Below, piece after piece: positions 8,664-20,394 of a stretch of 64,000 nt of DNA. The notes below the pieces were generated by a model, which was not told the origin of the DNA, made no database searches, and saw only the letters and a list, made by a program, of their open reading frames with translations. The stretch spans positions 23,412,501-23,476,500 of the forward strand of contig CM076949.1 of assembly GCA_039566865.1 (NCBI GenBank), given 5' to 3'. The translations under genes and the position numbers were made by a program. The stretch is from Aurelia coerulea (taxonomy: Eukaryota; Cnidaria; Scyphozoa; Semaeostomeae; Ulmaridae). Position 1 is the stretch's first letter; the number at the start of each line of letters is the position of its first letter.

Positions 8664-9970
8664 TAATCGGATACAGCTCGCAGTAACTCGATAAGGTAAT
8701 CAAACAGAGCTCTGCCCGTGCCAAACACAGGCCCTTGGCTAACACCTATGATTTCATCATATTCTGTAACTTGAATTTATTACTGTGAAGTTCTATATAG
8801 TCCCCCCATTCTACCAAGCCCCCCCCCACTTACTTACCGGGTGTCCCAAAAAAATTTATACGCATTTGATTGATTCCAGTGCTGTGAATTTAGCTTCAAC
8901 CAATGTCTAATCACTCTAAAAATGTTTCTCGATAGTTAACTTGAACATAGATACCTCGTTTGTTGATATTGGTATTTTGAGAGCAGACATGTTTATTTTG
9001 AAAGCTCAAATTTGCCTCGTCCTGCAAACCAGAGCTTTAGCCTTTGGCCTAAGCAATTTCTAAAGGCACAGCGTACAAATCAACGATAACCTTGATAAAA
9101 TTTGAACAATATTAGATCTTGTGTTATTATGTTTTCCAGAAGTCATCCCCCAGTCACTCATTGGGAAGTTTCTTAATTTTTCATTAATTTCAGTTAGTTG
9201 GGTCGAAATCTACGGTCCCGTGACAACTTTTAGGAGACCTTGTTTTGAAAGTTTCTTTTGGTATTTTAAAGTATGCTCTACAAAATGGGCCTGGGTACAT
9301 TTTGATTTTCGATGGGCGTTGGCCGGAACTGACGTCATAAGATTGGCACCTAGAAAATCCTTTTTACGGTCATAACTCGGGACAGATTAGTTGAATTCAT
9401 CCAAGTAATACACCATTCGACTCCTTGTGAGACAAGCTTTCGATTGATGTACACTAAATCCTATTTTGATGATATCAGCAATTTGTGTTATGACATCACT
9501 GAGCGTTGATGACGTCACAAACAAGATACAAAGCATGCAATTCTGACATCACTGAGATCGAACACATTTCAAATTTGATAATTGTTTTGCAATATTTATG
9601 TCTGTCTTTTAATACAAACTTATCAACTTTCCATGTCAAAAATTGGAATTAACATATCATGTGCTGAAGTCACTGCATTAACAGAAATAACTAAGTATCA
9701 TTATAACAAATGTTTTTGAACTGTCTGAAATATAAAGCGGGATGCTGATGTGAAGAAACATGCAGTTCTTCACATCCTGTCAAGTAGTCAATCCATGATT
9801 AGTTATCAAAAACATCAATTGCACCATCTGGTTCTGAGTTGCTGTCTGAAAGCACCTCAGACTCTGGTTCGGATTCATAGTCAATGTTCTTAGCATCTTA
9901 TTCGTTGAAACGATTCACCCGAGGAACTATCACATAATCGGGAATTGCTTACAGCTGGGAGTGTTGACAG

Positions 9971-10156
9971 AATAGACCTTTAGCTATTCTACAAAAGAGC
10001 CTGGATCGAGCGTTATTCTTATACATTTTTATACGCGCGGTTCGATCGAGTGGCGATAGAGCTTCAATTATTATTGTGCACATTCGAAAATTCTACAAGA
10101 TGTAGTAAAATATCGATCGATTCTGATTTTTTTAGAACAGCTATAAAAGGTCTATT
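9971..10156. mobile_element. MITE, AATAGACC family, copy 1 (uninterrupted)
   Basis: TIRs AATAGACCTTTAGCTATTCTA and mirrored TAGAACAGCTATAAAAGGTCTATT. Internal landmarks are GGTTCGATCGAGTGGCG and ATATCGATCGATTCTG. Copies are at 56066-56333 and, inverted with an internal deletion, 32079-32226. It interrupts the decayed nuclease gene. Confidence 0.8.
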
Positions 10157-10175
10157 GGTTATAACAGCCCTACTG

Positions 10176-10862
10176 AACTGAACTTCCATCCATGCGGTCA
10201 AGGAGTTGGAAGTTGGAGTTGCTTCATGAAAACGTCTCCAAATGTTACATTGGTAATTGGCTCCTCGGTAATGCTGTGCCAATGAATCTTCGTTAGGAAG
10301 AAGCCTCTCTGTACTCTACCACTTCATTGAAAGTCATTCTAAGAATCTTAGTTGTGTCACGTCTGCAAGGATTGGCTTGATACATCACGATAATCACATT
10401 TGGTGGTCAAATTCGGTAACTTTTGCACAACCTCTGGACATAGTTCAGTTTTTTATCCAAGATCAGAAATCAAACTGCAAACTCTGGGGGTTTTTTCGCT
10501 TTCTCCAACGTAAAGACTAGTCCATGACCAAATAAACCGTTGATTGCATCTGCACCTGTGAAAGCAAGAACACGCTTGGCCAATCAAACAGATAGCCTTT
10601 CCGATACATAAAAGAGCATTTGGCCAGGAAGCTCATGAGCAGATTGCGCAGCAATTGCACCAAGATCCATATCTTCACTGTCAATTATGATCGGGTTTCG
10701 GCATTGCAGGAGCACTTTAGAGGCATGAAAGAAAAGCCTCAGGGTGTCGGCGGTGGTAATCGGACGGCGGTGGTAATCGGACATTTGCCAAAATATCTCG
10801 AAAACCGACACAAAAGTATGTTACAAATGAAATCCATCAAAATGGGTATTTCTTGCTATTGA
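10176..10862 (-). pseudogene. Decayed transposon-borne FEN/PIN-like nuclease gene
   Basis: Several minus-strand frames together recover the landmarks of a family common in animal transposons: DTLRLFFHASK, IIDSEDMDLGAIA and AHELPGQ (pattern: EADTR..HA, SxDTDVxxL, AHxxP), then RVLAFTGADAINGLFGHG (pattern: ALTGCDTTSAFxGKGK, the FEN-type metal-binding helix region), then AQHYRGANYQCNIWRR (pattern: HxxRANYQxxIW). The pieces are in correct order but broken by stops and frame shifts, and TGCD has become TGAD. A MITE at 9971-10156 separates this from the C-terminal remnant in the left arm. Naming follows remembered family patterns; no search was run. Confidence 0.6.
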
Positions 10863-11640
10863 AAGCTAACATTACAGATACTAAACAACTGTACAAAAAG
10901 CCTTCATGAATTTAAAACACGCTAAAGAAGTTGCTTTCGTTGTGCTTGGCAGTGTAGAAGCTGTTGTTGTGAATATCACACACCAGATTCAAAACTCTGG
11001 ATCCGTTCCAGAAAGAAGCAATCATCTGAAACAATCACTTGAATTGGATGTCTAGCATTTAAATAACGCACAGCATTATGCAAAATAATATTGCCAAAAT
11101 TGATGTATTTTTGGGTCCAAATAAACTGAAATTATGGCCATGATAGTTTTTGGCATAAAATATTGTGAAGATGATATTTTTGGGTTCTTTAGAGGCAATT
11201 CCGACTTTCTAACTTGCATTGTGTCGGGATATCTTATGTTCGTGTAAAGAAATAAAATTAAAAAAAGGAGCTAATATTTTTTGGTTGCAATGAGACTAAA
11301 CTGATATTTTTGGGTTTCCTGAAAATTTCTCAAACTGACCCCGTATTCGCATGTATTGAGTGCTCCTCTGGGACACTGGCTTTCATTTGGTTTGCACTGG
11401 CTGTGCTTTATTGGTTTCTCTTGTGTGAAGAAATTGTAACAACCGTTTTCTTTATTGTCTGATATTGGCCTCTTTGATGAGAAAAATCTTCCTTAAAAAT
11501 GACTGGACCCGCTTTTCACCTTCTTTGTATGCACTTGAGATCTCTTCAACAAGACTTGGGGATGCAAGTAATCCAGATTCAAGTGATTGAAGGTGCTTGT
11601 GTTGCTCGTCAAAAGGATCACACCTTTCATTTCCCATTTC

Positions 11641-11956
11641 ATTCGTTCATAGGTAGGTAGGTAGGTAGGTAGGTAGGTAGGTAGGTAGGTAGGTAGGTAG
11701 GTAGGTAGGTAGGTAGGTAGGTAATCATATTTAACGTGGCTAGCCTGCGAAAGTCTGAGAGAGACTTATTTCCAGCAGGGGCCACGGATGTTTTACCATC
11801 AACCCGCCGCAGCTACCAGATTTCCCTCACATGAATCTGGTCGACCTAGGATAGAGTTACGGACAGCGACCAAACTGTCCAGCGCGGGATTCGAACCTCG
11901 GCCGTTCTGACCTTTGGTTTACGAGTCACTCGCCTTAACCACTCGGCCACGCGCTT
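11641..11956 (-). mobile_element. tRNA-derived SINE with (TACC)n tail
   Basis: On the minus strand it starts near 11955 with GCGCGTGGCCGAGTGG, carries an A box TGGCCGAGTGG (11949-11939) and a B box GGTTCGAATCC (11897-11887). A ~160-bp tRNA-unrelated body follows, and the 3' tail is a pure TACC microsatellite (GGTA on the plus strand, ~11651-11722). The head resembles a Ser/Leu-type tRNA but does not fold into an obviously intact tRNA, so it is called a SINE. Confidence 0.85.
11881..11955 (-). promoter_or_regulatory. Internal RNA polymerase III promoter of the SINE
   Basis: A box TGGCCGAGTGG and B box GGTTCGAATCC are both perfect matches to the eukaryotic tRNA consensus, about 50 nt apart, so this copy could still be transcribed. 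Confidence 0.75.
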
Positions 11957-13608
11957 CTCTTTCTAGGTCATCAGTTTCGGTGCCACGACAAGACCCGATA
12001 CCTGCCATGACGGCATAAGGGGCAAAGAACAAAAGTTTTCCGACAGAAAATCATTAATTACAACAGCAACAACAACAGTTTTACGAACGTACGTTGCATT
12101 CATGCGTGATAGGGCTGAGCCAAGCATTACCTCGCAATCCAATCTTGCAACTCACACAATTAATAAAGATTTATCAAATGCATGCCACAAATTCAATAAT
12201 TCCTGCTAGACTTGATCTTTTAACGTTTAAAAAATCATGTTCTTTGCATCATTTCTCCTTCAAAATCTTCCAAAAGTAGACCTGTAAATCATAAAAAATC
12301 CGACCAAAGAGTAAAATTCCGACAAATAGTCTGCAGGGGGCGCTCCTCCCCCGGTGGCTTCGACCCTGGTCGCAACTTTATGTACTACTATTTCAACCAA
12401 CCAGAAACCAGAGAAGGCACCATTCTTTTGTGTTAGAACCAGTTCTGTCGACACTGCAAGCTGCGAGCAATTCCCGATGATGGTATAACTCTACGAGTTA
12501 ATGGTTTCAACGAACAAGAAGATGTTAAAAACATTGACTATGGATCCGAGCCAGAGTCTAATATGAGATGCTTTCAGACAGCAACTCGGAACCAGATGGT
12601 GCAATTGATATTTTTGATAACTAATCATGGATTGACTACTTGACAGGAGGTGAAGAACTGCATGTTTCTTCACATCAGCATTCCGATTTATATTTCAGAC
12701 AGTTCACAAACATTTGTTATAATGATACGTAGTTATTTCTGTTAAGGCAGTGACTTCAGCACATGATATGATAATTCTAATTTTTGACATGGAAAGTTGA
12801 TAAGTTTGTATTAAAAGACATAAATACTGCAAAACAATAATCAAATTTGAAATGTGTTCGATCTCAGTGATTTCAGAACTGCATGCTTTGTATCTTTTTT
12901 GTGACGTCATCAACACTCAGTGACGTCATGACACAAATTGCTGATATAATCAAAAAAGGATTTAGTGTATATCAATCGAAAGCTTGTCTCACGAGGAGTC
13001 GAATGGTGCATTACTTGGATGAATTCGACTAATCTGTCCCGTGTTTTGACCGTAAAAAGGACTTTCTAGGTGCCAATCTTATGACGTCATTTCCGGCCAA
13101 CGCCCATCGAAAATCAAAATGTACCCAGGCCCATTTTGTAGAGCATACTTTAAAATACCAAAAGAAACTTTCAAAACAAGGTCTCCTAAAAGTTGTCACG
13201 GGACCGTAGATTTCGACCCAACTAAATTTGCTTAGGCCAAAAGGCCAAAGCTCTGGTTTGCATGTGGACGCAAATTTGAGCTTTCAAGATTGATATTTCT
13301 GCTCTTAGAGCACCAATAGCAACAAGCGAGGTAGTTATGTTCAAGTTAACTATCTAGGAACATTTGGAGAGTGATTAGCCATTGATTAAATCTAAATTCA
13401 CATCGCTGGAGTCAGCCAAATCTGTATAAATTTTTTTGGAACACCCGGCATGTCAAATGTGCCAAAGAGTTTCCATCTGTTTGGGTGAACCTCGGGCTGA
13501 ACAAGTTTGTATGCTAAAAACTGTGTCGAATCTGTGCTTTTGACTCGTAAAATTCTGTTTGGCTCCACAAAATATGGGGTGAAATAACACTGGAGTCTCC
13601 GAAATTAA

Positions 13609-14050
13609 AGCCTGGTTCTCATATAATCTCAACCCGACGGCGACCCATCGGCGTCACTACTGCGTAGCAAAAGTTGAACTGCCGGCGACTCATCGGCGAC
13701 CTATCGGCGACATACTGCCGGCAGGGCGCCGTCAACCGTATCCCATAGTGCATTCCCCGCTGATCCTGGTATTTGATTGGCTTGCTATGGTCACCTGATC
13801 ACAGGGAATGCAAATGATTTGCTGGTGCATCGCAGGCAGTGCGCCGCCTCATGTTCTCATATAATTTCCATTGGCGCCGGTGCCGCAGCAGAGTGAAAAA
13901 GTTGAACTCAGCTCAACTTTTTCGAATGACTGCGGCAGGACGCCGGCAGTCGGCGCCCCATCGGCGCTGACTGTTCTCATTAAAATTAGACTACCGGAGC
14001 AAGGTCGCCGGTGGGTCGCCGATGGTTTGAAACTATATGAGAACCAGGCT
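13609..14050. mobile_element. PIF/Harbinger-like MITE with TAA duplication
   Basis: TIRs AGCCTGGTTCTCATATA and TATATGAGAACCAGGCT are perfect 17-mers flanked by TAA (13606-13608, 14051-14053). The interior is GC-rich with many CGGCGAC/GTCGCCG units, giving strong secondary structure. A third TGTTCTCATATAAT lies inside at about 13851. The 3-bp TWA-type duplication points to PIF/Harbinger; no transposase is present. Confidence 0.8.
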
Positions 14051-14989
14051 TAATAAGCCCCATGAGGGAAATTAAATAATCTCCCTTTTTTAGTCGAGCA
14101 AACTTTGTTGGTAAACAAGGACGTTTTATCAAGCAGTCCCCCTAGATTTTATCTTCCTGTACGCTAATGTAAATGGATTCCAATCCAGTGACCGTTTTGA
14201 AAGCTGTTTGGCAAAAAAATGTTTACAGTAATCATGTTTTCACAGAACAGCAATCTTTTATTAACATTCTCTAAAAAATGTTTTGCTTGAATATACACAC
14301 CGACAACGCTTAATCCCACTTACAAAGCATACAAGAAACCAAAGAACTGTAAGATTTAATCCTAACTGTTTTAACACGGTAAAATCATTCCTAAGAACAG
14401 ACAGTAACAGTACTATTTATTTTGGGTTGTTCGTTGTTATTACTTTAAATGGATTTGGGGAAACAAGGCCATAACAATTTCTGTGCAACACTGTGACTGA
14501 AATACAATCTTTCTTTTCGAGGTTCAATACGTAAAAGTCCAGAAATCTTAATCTATTAAGCATAGAGTCTAAGCCCTAGACTACAAACTGAGCCGAAATC
14601 TATAATTACGAAGTTTACGGACACGGACTTTGTTTAGGTAACTTCATTTATATCAGGATTAATCATTTTACATTGAAATTGATTTATTTCTAGACTCCAT
14701 GAATTAATTGAAATATTGTTACAATGGTTACATTGTGGCTCAGGTTCATAACAGGGGTAACCCCGCGGGTAACCCAAGGGGTAAGCATGCCAAGCAAACA
14801 CTCTGCAGATCACAACCTCGTCCGTCCCAACATGACATAAAAGCTGGAAACGAGGCTGGCCTTTGTTCATACTGTCTGGGGCACCCTAACAACCTCAACT
14901 CATCAACTCTAAAGGGCTCCTTGATATTGGCCAATGGGGCCTTTCGATAGCACTGCCCTACATCTCCGTGGCATTCAGGTTTTTGAATA

Positions 14990-15427
14990 ATGTTTAAAGG
15001 CAATCTGTCCCCTTCGATGAATGAAAATAAAATCGGTAAAGATCTCTATTGTATATTCCAGAAGTTGGTGTTAATTCGCTTTATCCAAAGAAATCAGGGT
15101 CATAGAGACTCAGTGATGCATGAATTTAGCTGCAGCGTAAATAACGTAAACAAAGCAGTAACCAAGGTCAGAACAATAGGGGACAGAATGCTTTTAATCG
15201 AGGCAATATCAATATCCTTTCATGCTCTTTTTGTTATATTTCGCATTTCCTTTTCAGCTGTTGAGAAACCAGGGGGTCGAAGAAACAAACGTTGGCTAGG
15301 GAAAAACGAATCGGGATTAGTGCCTTTTGGGCACCTCAGAGCATACCACATTTCTCTAAAGGTCTATTATGAGCTATTCTTGACTAATAATGTGGTGATG
15401 CTGCTTCCTGGATGGTTGATTAAATAA
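14990..15427 (+). CDS. Possible coding region, unknown protein (145 codons)
   Basis: ATG to TAA open frame. A strong acceptor-like TTTCGCATTTCCTTTTCAG lies within it at about 15257, so the real exon may be only the last ~57 codons (AVEKPGGRRNKRW...LLPGWLIK). A basic stretch GGRRNKRW precedes an uncharged C-terminus. No family recognised. Confidence 0.25.
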   Translation: MFKGNLSPSMNENKIGKDLYCIFQKLVLIRFIQRNQGHRDSVMHEFSCSVNNVNKAVTKVRTIGDRMLLIEAISISFHALFVIFRISFSAVEKPGGRRNKRWLGKNESGLVPFGHLRAYHISLKVYYELFLTNNVVMLLPGWLIK

Positions 15428-15805
15428 GATAAAAACCTTTAAAAGTTAAATATGTTACAATTCTTTATTCATGTATTGTTCATGGTTAACACCAACAAAC
15501 TATTAGGAGGTATTTGCCCCCAAGTCTTGTCTACTGTCTTGCCAAGTGATCAGAAAGTTCTGGAATGGAAATGCTTTTCAAATGAAGCACAGGGGGTTTT
15601 GATTGGCTGATGAATCAAACACACTTCCCTCAAATTGGACCAATCACACATTGCAATTGCAGGCTGAAGATCCAAATCGACGTTTTCTCACATCATTTTT
15701 TTTCAGGTATCACTACTTATGGTATTACCCCCTCGTTGCTCATTCCAAATTTTCAATTTTTCGTTTCAACAGACTGGATGTTTTGAAGAATTCAAAGAGC
15801 CACTC

Positions 15806-15883
15806 AACCTCGTCCCCAGGGCCTTTTGTCATATTGGGACGGAGATGAAAAGTCCCAATATGACAACGGCCCGGGGACGAGGT
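15806..15883. repeat. Perfect-stem hairpin on CCTCGTCCCCAGGGC
   Basis: CCTCGTCCCCAGGGCC and CATATTGGGAC are mirrored by GTCCCAATATG and GGCCCGGGGACGAGG across an 11-nt loop. The outer motif recurs alone at about 20844 (CCCTGGGGACGAGGTTGAA). Confidence 0.75.
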
Positions 15884-15948
15884 TTACAGCCACTGTCACC
15901 CAGGGTCCTTTCCTTTGCGGGCACGCCGAAATTTCAAACGGTACAATC

Positions 15949-16362
15949 CACGGGGGGGGGGGGGGGGAGGGGCGGTCTTGTTCTTCCATAGTAAAGGTAC
16001 CTGGGGATGTGCCGCGAGCAAGGGTATACCTTTTCGGACTTCTAGTCTAGCCAAGGGTATCCTTTTTAGCAATTTTGGCCTTGCAACGGTCTAGCCAAGG
16101 GTATTATTTTTGAAAATATTGGTCTAGCGAACGGTCATGACATCATATTTGGTACAAATTTGACAAATTGGTCCAGGAAATGGTCAAAATTGGTCTAGCC
16201 AAGGGCACCATTTTCGTAAAAATTGGTCCAAAGAATGGTCAAAATGGTCTAGCCAAGGGTACTATTTTCGTTAAAATTAGTCTAGCCTACGGTACCATTT
16301 TGAGTATGCTCGCGGCAGACCCCTACCCAAAATTTGGCCAAGAACCCCCCCCCCCCCCGGTG
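15949..16362 (-). mobile_element. Poly-G-ended hAT-like MITE, copy 2 (inverted relative to copy 1)
   Basis: Begins CACGGGGG and ends CCCCCGGTG, flanked by the exact 8-bp duplication GTACAATC (15941-15948, 16363-16370). Contents are the reverse complement of 4785-5190: CCATAGTAAAGGTACCTGGG near the left end, tandem GGTCTAGCCAAGGGTA units, and TTTGGCCAAGAAC at the right. Length 414 bp versus 406 bp. Open frames over it come from the tandem units. Confidence 0.88.
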
Positions 16363-16744
16363 GTACAATCAAATTTGGCCAAAGTGGACGAGGGGCGTAT
16401 CACGCTTCCGAAAAAGCGTACGAGATTGTTTAAGACAACAGGATTTTCAGGGATTTTCTACGGATTTTTCTTGAAAACGAAAGAATTTTTTCAAAAGGTG
16501 CACGAGATTTCGACAGAGTGATATGCTAAATGAAAGCTTCTCACACCCGAACAAAAATTTATTTATATGATGTCATGTGAGAATCTTCAGATAATTAAAT
16601 GGGTAGCATGTTTCATAAACAAGTCTACTGAATTACGTTCAGACGACAATGCCAATTGCACTTGAGTACTACCCCTTTCCCATTCCTACGCCAACGACTG
16701 AAGAGAGTTAGCAACATGCACAGTCGAAATTAGATTTATTCATT

Positions 16745-16925
16745 TTATATTTATATTTAATTTATTGCTGTATTTCTGTTACTACATATTTGGATTAGTT
16801 CTTTCGTTGCTGTTGTTGCTGTTGCTGTTATAATTAGCTTCTTTTATTTTTTTATGTTAAAGTATAACGACGCTCCTGTAAAAGTGTAGCAAGTTATTAT
16901 CATGAAAATTGAAATTGAATTGCTA
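16745..16925 (+). mobile_element. Possible LINE 3' tail
   Basis: AT-rich, T-rich stretch ending with ATGAAAATTGAAATTGAATT, resembling the short degenerate tails of the LINEs elsewhere in the window. It is followed ~45 bp on by the GCAAAGGACCCTGGATAACA motif, as the 6.3-kb tails are. No coding remnant. Confidence 0.35.
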
Positions 16926-17368
16926 AACACGGAAACCATGGATCCACATCACAGTAAATGAACTGATGCTCGCAAAGGACCCTGGATAACAATGACGCTT
17001 TAACTTTCTAGAATTTTCTTGCAAACAAGATTTGAAAAAATTCCGGTCGCCAAAGAAAATGACTTCGCCAAAGAAAATGACTTTTCTTTCATTATTTTGC
17101 TGATTACAAAGAAAGTCTGACCCAAATCCAATATTTCTTCCTTCAATGCCGAAATCAAAGAAGTATGCATACCCCTTTGTACTGAAAAAAATTCCCAATT
17201 ATCGTACAATATCCAGAATCGAATAAGTCAATAAAAATTCGATCATTCGAATGCAACACGGCACGTCAAGAGATTTTCCCGCGCCATTGAAATGATGCTA
17301 AAAATTGTAGGCCCTTTTTGATTACAAAGTCCACTTTGTAATCTAAGAAGGGGCTTCGATCAGTCAGT

Positions 17369-17400
<32 letters not shown>

Positions 17401-18248
17401 AACCCACTTCCGTCACGCTCGTTAAAGCAATTGATTAACGTTTTATCTCAGCTAATTGGCACTGAAATAAAGAAAGCGCACATAAAGCGCATACTAGACA
17501 GAAGTTTCCCGCGATCCTATAGCAACATTTGACGTCGGCCATGTTAGACAGATTGACACCTTAAGATGGATAAATCACCAAGATGTTTACCCTGACGCAA
17601 CAACAAATTTACCCAGAATTGGCACGTTCTTGACTTCATTAGCAGCTCAATTATGTCAAAACAATCGTTTTCTAGCGAACGAATCATTAGCCTTATTGAT
17701 AGTACTCATTATGCAAATAAGTCAACTTTAGAGGATGATGTAACCGGCGGCCTGCACAGAGGCTAGCATTCGCAGTATCACCGAAGGAAGAAGGATCCCC
17801 CTCCTACACATACAGAAAGTTGCAGAATCCCAGCAAACAATGGCGCCATTGACAGGGGGAAGGCACGAGATCACACTGAACCAAACCATCTTCATGCATA
17901 TCATTCTGCACAGAGGTTATCTTCGTGACTGCTTGTCTCAAATTAGATGCCCGCGAATAGCAACAAATGAAACGCTCTGTTGGGTTCTGCATAAGTAAGT
18001 AAATCTCACATGACATCTCATTTGACACAAATGCACCAATAGTTTTGTGCACGAAACTTTTGATTTTTGCGTATCATTCTCGTTTGACATAAAGACCAAA
18101 ATGTTGCCTTTGATGCGGTTCTTTTTCTTATACAAGGCGCTTGATTTTCCATTGAAGGCGACTTTAGCAGCAACACTCATCTCTCTGACTGTAGCTAAAA
18201 ACAGCATCTACGGGAATTTGGGGTTATTGGGGTTACGCTCTCAACATT

Positions 18249-18811
18249 GCACTGAACATCGCTCTACATTTGTAGAGGACAAATGTTGAGAGCATTTTAA
18301 CACCCTGTTCAGTGATGTTCAGTGATGTTGTGTGGTGTTCAGCGATGTTGAGTGGAGTTTGAAAGAAGTCAAAAATGTTCAGTGGGTCGACTCGACATTT
18401 CTATTGTTCTAGGTGTTGTTGAGCGATGTTGAGAGCATTTTAACACTCCGTCCAACAATGTTCAGTCGGCGCAAGCGCACTAACCATTACTTTTTGCGCC
18501 AAAGAAAGAAAGAAACAAATAAACTTCCAGAACATATCGAGAGCGTGATCGAATAGTGATGAGGGAGGAGTTTAATTTCATTTAAAAATTCCTACCGCCA
18601 TTTTGAACACAAACTAACACAAACTACTGTATATGGCGCCAAAACGATTGTACCCAAATAGAGGTTTGCCTCGTCTTGGCTCTCCGAAAGTGAGAAGTTA
18701 CGTCGCTCAACAAATTTTCAGTCAAATTGTTGAGAGCGTTTTAACACCCCCACTAAACACCACTCAACATCGCTGAACATCGCTCTACAAATGTAGAGCG
18801 ATGTTCAGTGC
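18249..18811. mobile_element. Foldback MITE rich in GTTCAGNGATGTT units
   Basis: Ends GCACTGAACATCGCTCTACA and its mirror TGTAGAGCGATGTTCAGTGC; each end contains the palindrome CTCTACATTTGTAGAG or its equivalent. The arms carry repeats of GTTCAGTGATGTT and GTTGAGAGCATTTTAACAC in both orientations. No target-site duplication assigned. Confidence 0.7.
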
Positions 18812-18899
18812 TTTTTATGCTATGAAACTCGTATTTGGTGAATTCTGCATAGAGCAAAATCCCTGATCCCAGTATTGATTAAAATACAGGCTAAAGTTC

Positions 18900-19112
18900 G
18901 AAGCGAGTTTACTTTTTTGACAATGCTGGCTGATAAACAAAAGAGTGAAGCTTCCAAAAGTTTGTCTTCGAAGCGAGATTATTTTTTTGACAATGCTGGC
19001 TGATAAACACAAGAGTGTAGCTTCCAAAAGTTTGTCTTCGAAGCGATTTTACTTTTTGACAATCCTGGCTGATAAACACAACAGTGAAGCTTCCAAAAGT
19101 TTGTCAAATTTT
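18900..19112 (+). repeat. Three-copy ~70-bp tandem repeat
   Basis: Each unit has the order TTTTTGACAATGCTGGCTG, ATAAACA, AGCTTCCAAAAGTTTGTC, TTCGAAGCGA. The three copies differ at a few positions. Open frames on both strands arise from the repeat. Confidence 0.85.
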
Positions 19113-19229
19113 GCAAATTCCGCACGTTACAATCCATGTTAATCTCCCGACTATGTGAAGTTTCAAGACAGAGAGAATTATTTGCTGCGTTGCCTAACCA
19201 GCTGCACAACAGCTAACGGAATTTGTTAG

Positions 19230-19753
19230 CATAGGTTCCAAATCTTTAAAAAGGCTGGTGTAAAATTGGGTGACCTTATTTCTTTGAACTGAATGACTTC
19301 AAAGAAACTTTAGCTATTTCTCTATAATTCTACCGTTGGAATTTTCTGAAATCTCTAATATTTTCAGAGTTAGAATGTTTTCCCTCTCTTGTCAAGAATT
19401 CAACAAAAAATTTCCAAAAAAACTTAAAACCATCGTAATTTCTAAACGGTTTGAAGCAACATGAAAGAATTTCGAAGAAATTCATAGTTTATGGATGTCT
19501 ACAATATGGTATCAAGCAAAAGTCTGTCACTTTTCTGGTTTATGATTTAGAAATTTGATGACGTCACATCCTCAAATGAGCTGAAATTTGAAATACGCTG
19601 CGATTTTGAAAAATATTCAAAATTTCTGGAAAGTCCAATGGTAGAATTATAGATAAGTACCTAAAGTTTCTTTCAAGCCATTCAATCAGAAGAAATAGGT
19701 CATTGAATTTTATACCCACCTTTTTACGCTGAGTTAAAGATTTGGAACCTATG
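19230..19753. mobile_element. Foldback element, CATAGG family, copy 1
   Basis: The left arm from CATAGGTTCCAAATCTTTAA and right arm ending GATTTGGAACCTATG are mirror images for about 135 bp (GACTTCAAAGAAACTTTAG with GCTTGAAAGAAACTTTAG, ATAATTCTACC). The centre contains GTCTACAATATGG, which also occurs in the related element at 61092-61597. Confidence 0.75.
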
Positions 19754-20163
19754 TTGAATTTGTTGGCTTCCTAACAGATTACATTAGAGTAATGGCTGGG
19801 ACTTAGAAGATGTGTGGAACTCCTTGAAGCAGTTTATCAAGTGGAAAATTACTCCTGCATACCAGCATACGCACTTGAAGTTCTTGTTTAGGCCGTATAC
19901 AATGTAGTATTGTATTGTGCTTTATATAAAATGAAATCAGATCTTAAAAAATCTTTCTGCAGTACTCAATACTCATTTTCTCGAGAAAGAGCAATAGATA
20001 CTAAAAGAATGCTGTTTATCTTTCTGAGTTTTCTCAAACGCCCATAAGCATACGAGGAGATACAATTTGGGGGGGGGGGGGGGCTGCCCGATAAAAAACC
20101 CATTCTTTATGAAAATGTTGCCCGATTTAAGACCGATATCTGTCCGATTATGGCCGATTTTTA

Positions 20164-20394
20164 CACAGCACCCTTTCTGCTACTCCTATGCAAAATCCAT
20201 GTTCCATATTCATAGCTAGTTAAGGCATTGTGCACAGAAAAAGTTTTTCTCTTTCTGATCCGTGAGTGGGCACGTTTCAATGCCCTGTAATGTCTTTTTC
20301 GGTGCCTCTGTCCTTCTTTCGGTTTCGACCCGATGAGGTAATTTAGGTAACAGGTTCCATAAACATGAAAAAGTACAGCCGCATACTCAAACTG
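20164..20394 (-). CDS. Possible terminal coding exon with basic tail
   Basis: After the acceptor-like TTTTCAAAAATTCAG the minus strand is open for 76 codons to a TAA. The product has a hydrophobic start (AAVLFHVYGTCYLNYLIG) followed by a strongly basic segment (RHRKRHYRALKRAH, RIRKRK), a topology that would fit a membrane segment with a cytoplasmic tail. The upstream partner exon is not identified; the exon at 21549-21968 ends in a different phase. Confidence 0.3.

Larger units (their letters stand above)
8837..13448. mobile_element. Composite transposon with ~1-kb inverted arms
   Basis: The left arm 8837-9970 and right arm 12440-13448 are reverse complements, beginning CCGGGTGTCCCAAAAAAATT and ending with the mirrored AATTTTTTTGGAACACCCGG. 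The left arm holds an extra ~135 bp at about 9062-9195. Both arms carry a decayed coding end (NIDYESEPESE in the left arm, NIDYGSEPES in the right, both on the strand reading into the element centre-to-end). Between the arms lie a MITE, a decayed nuclease gene and a SINE. No clear target-site duplication was found, so it could be one foldback transposon or two copies of one element in opposite orientation. Confidence 0.75.

Noticed and set aside
11881..11955. A functional tRNA gene
   Set aside because: A and B boxes are good but the acceptor and anticodon stems are not convincing, and a SINE body and microsatellite tail follow.
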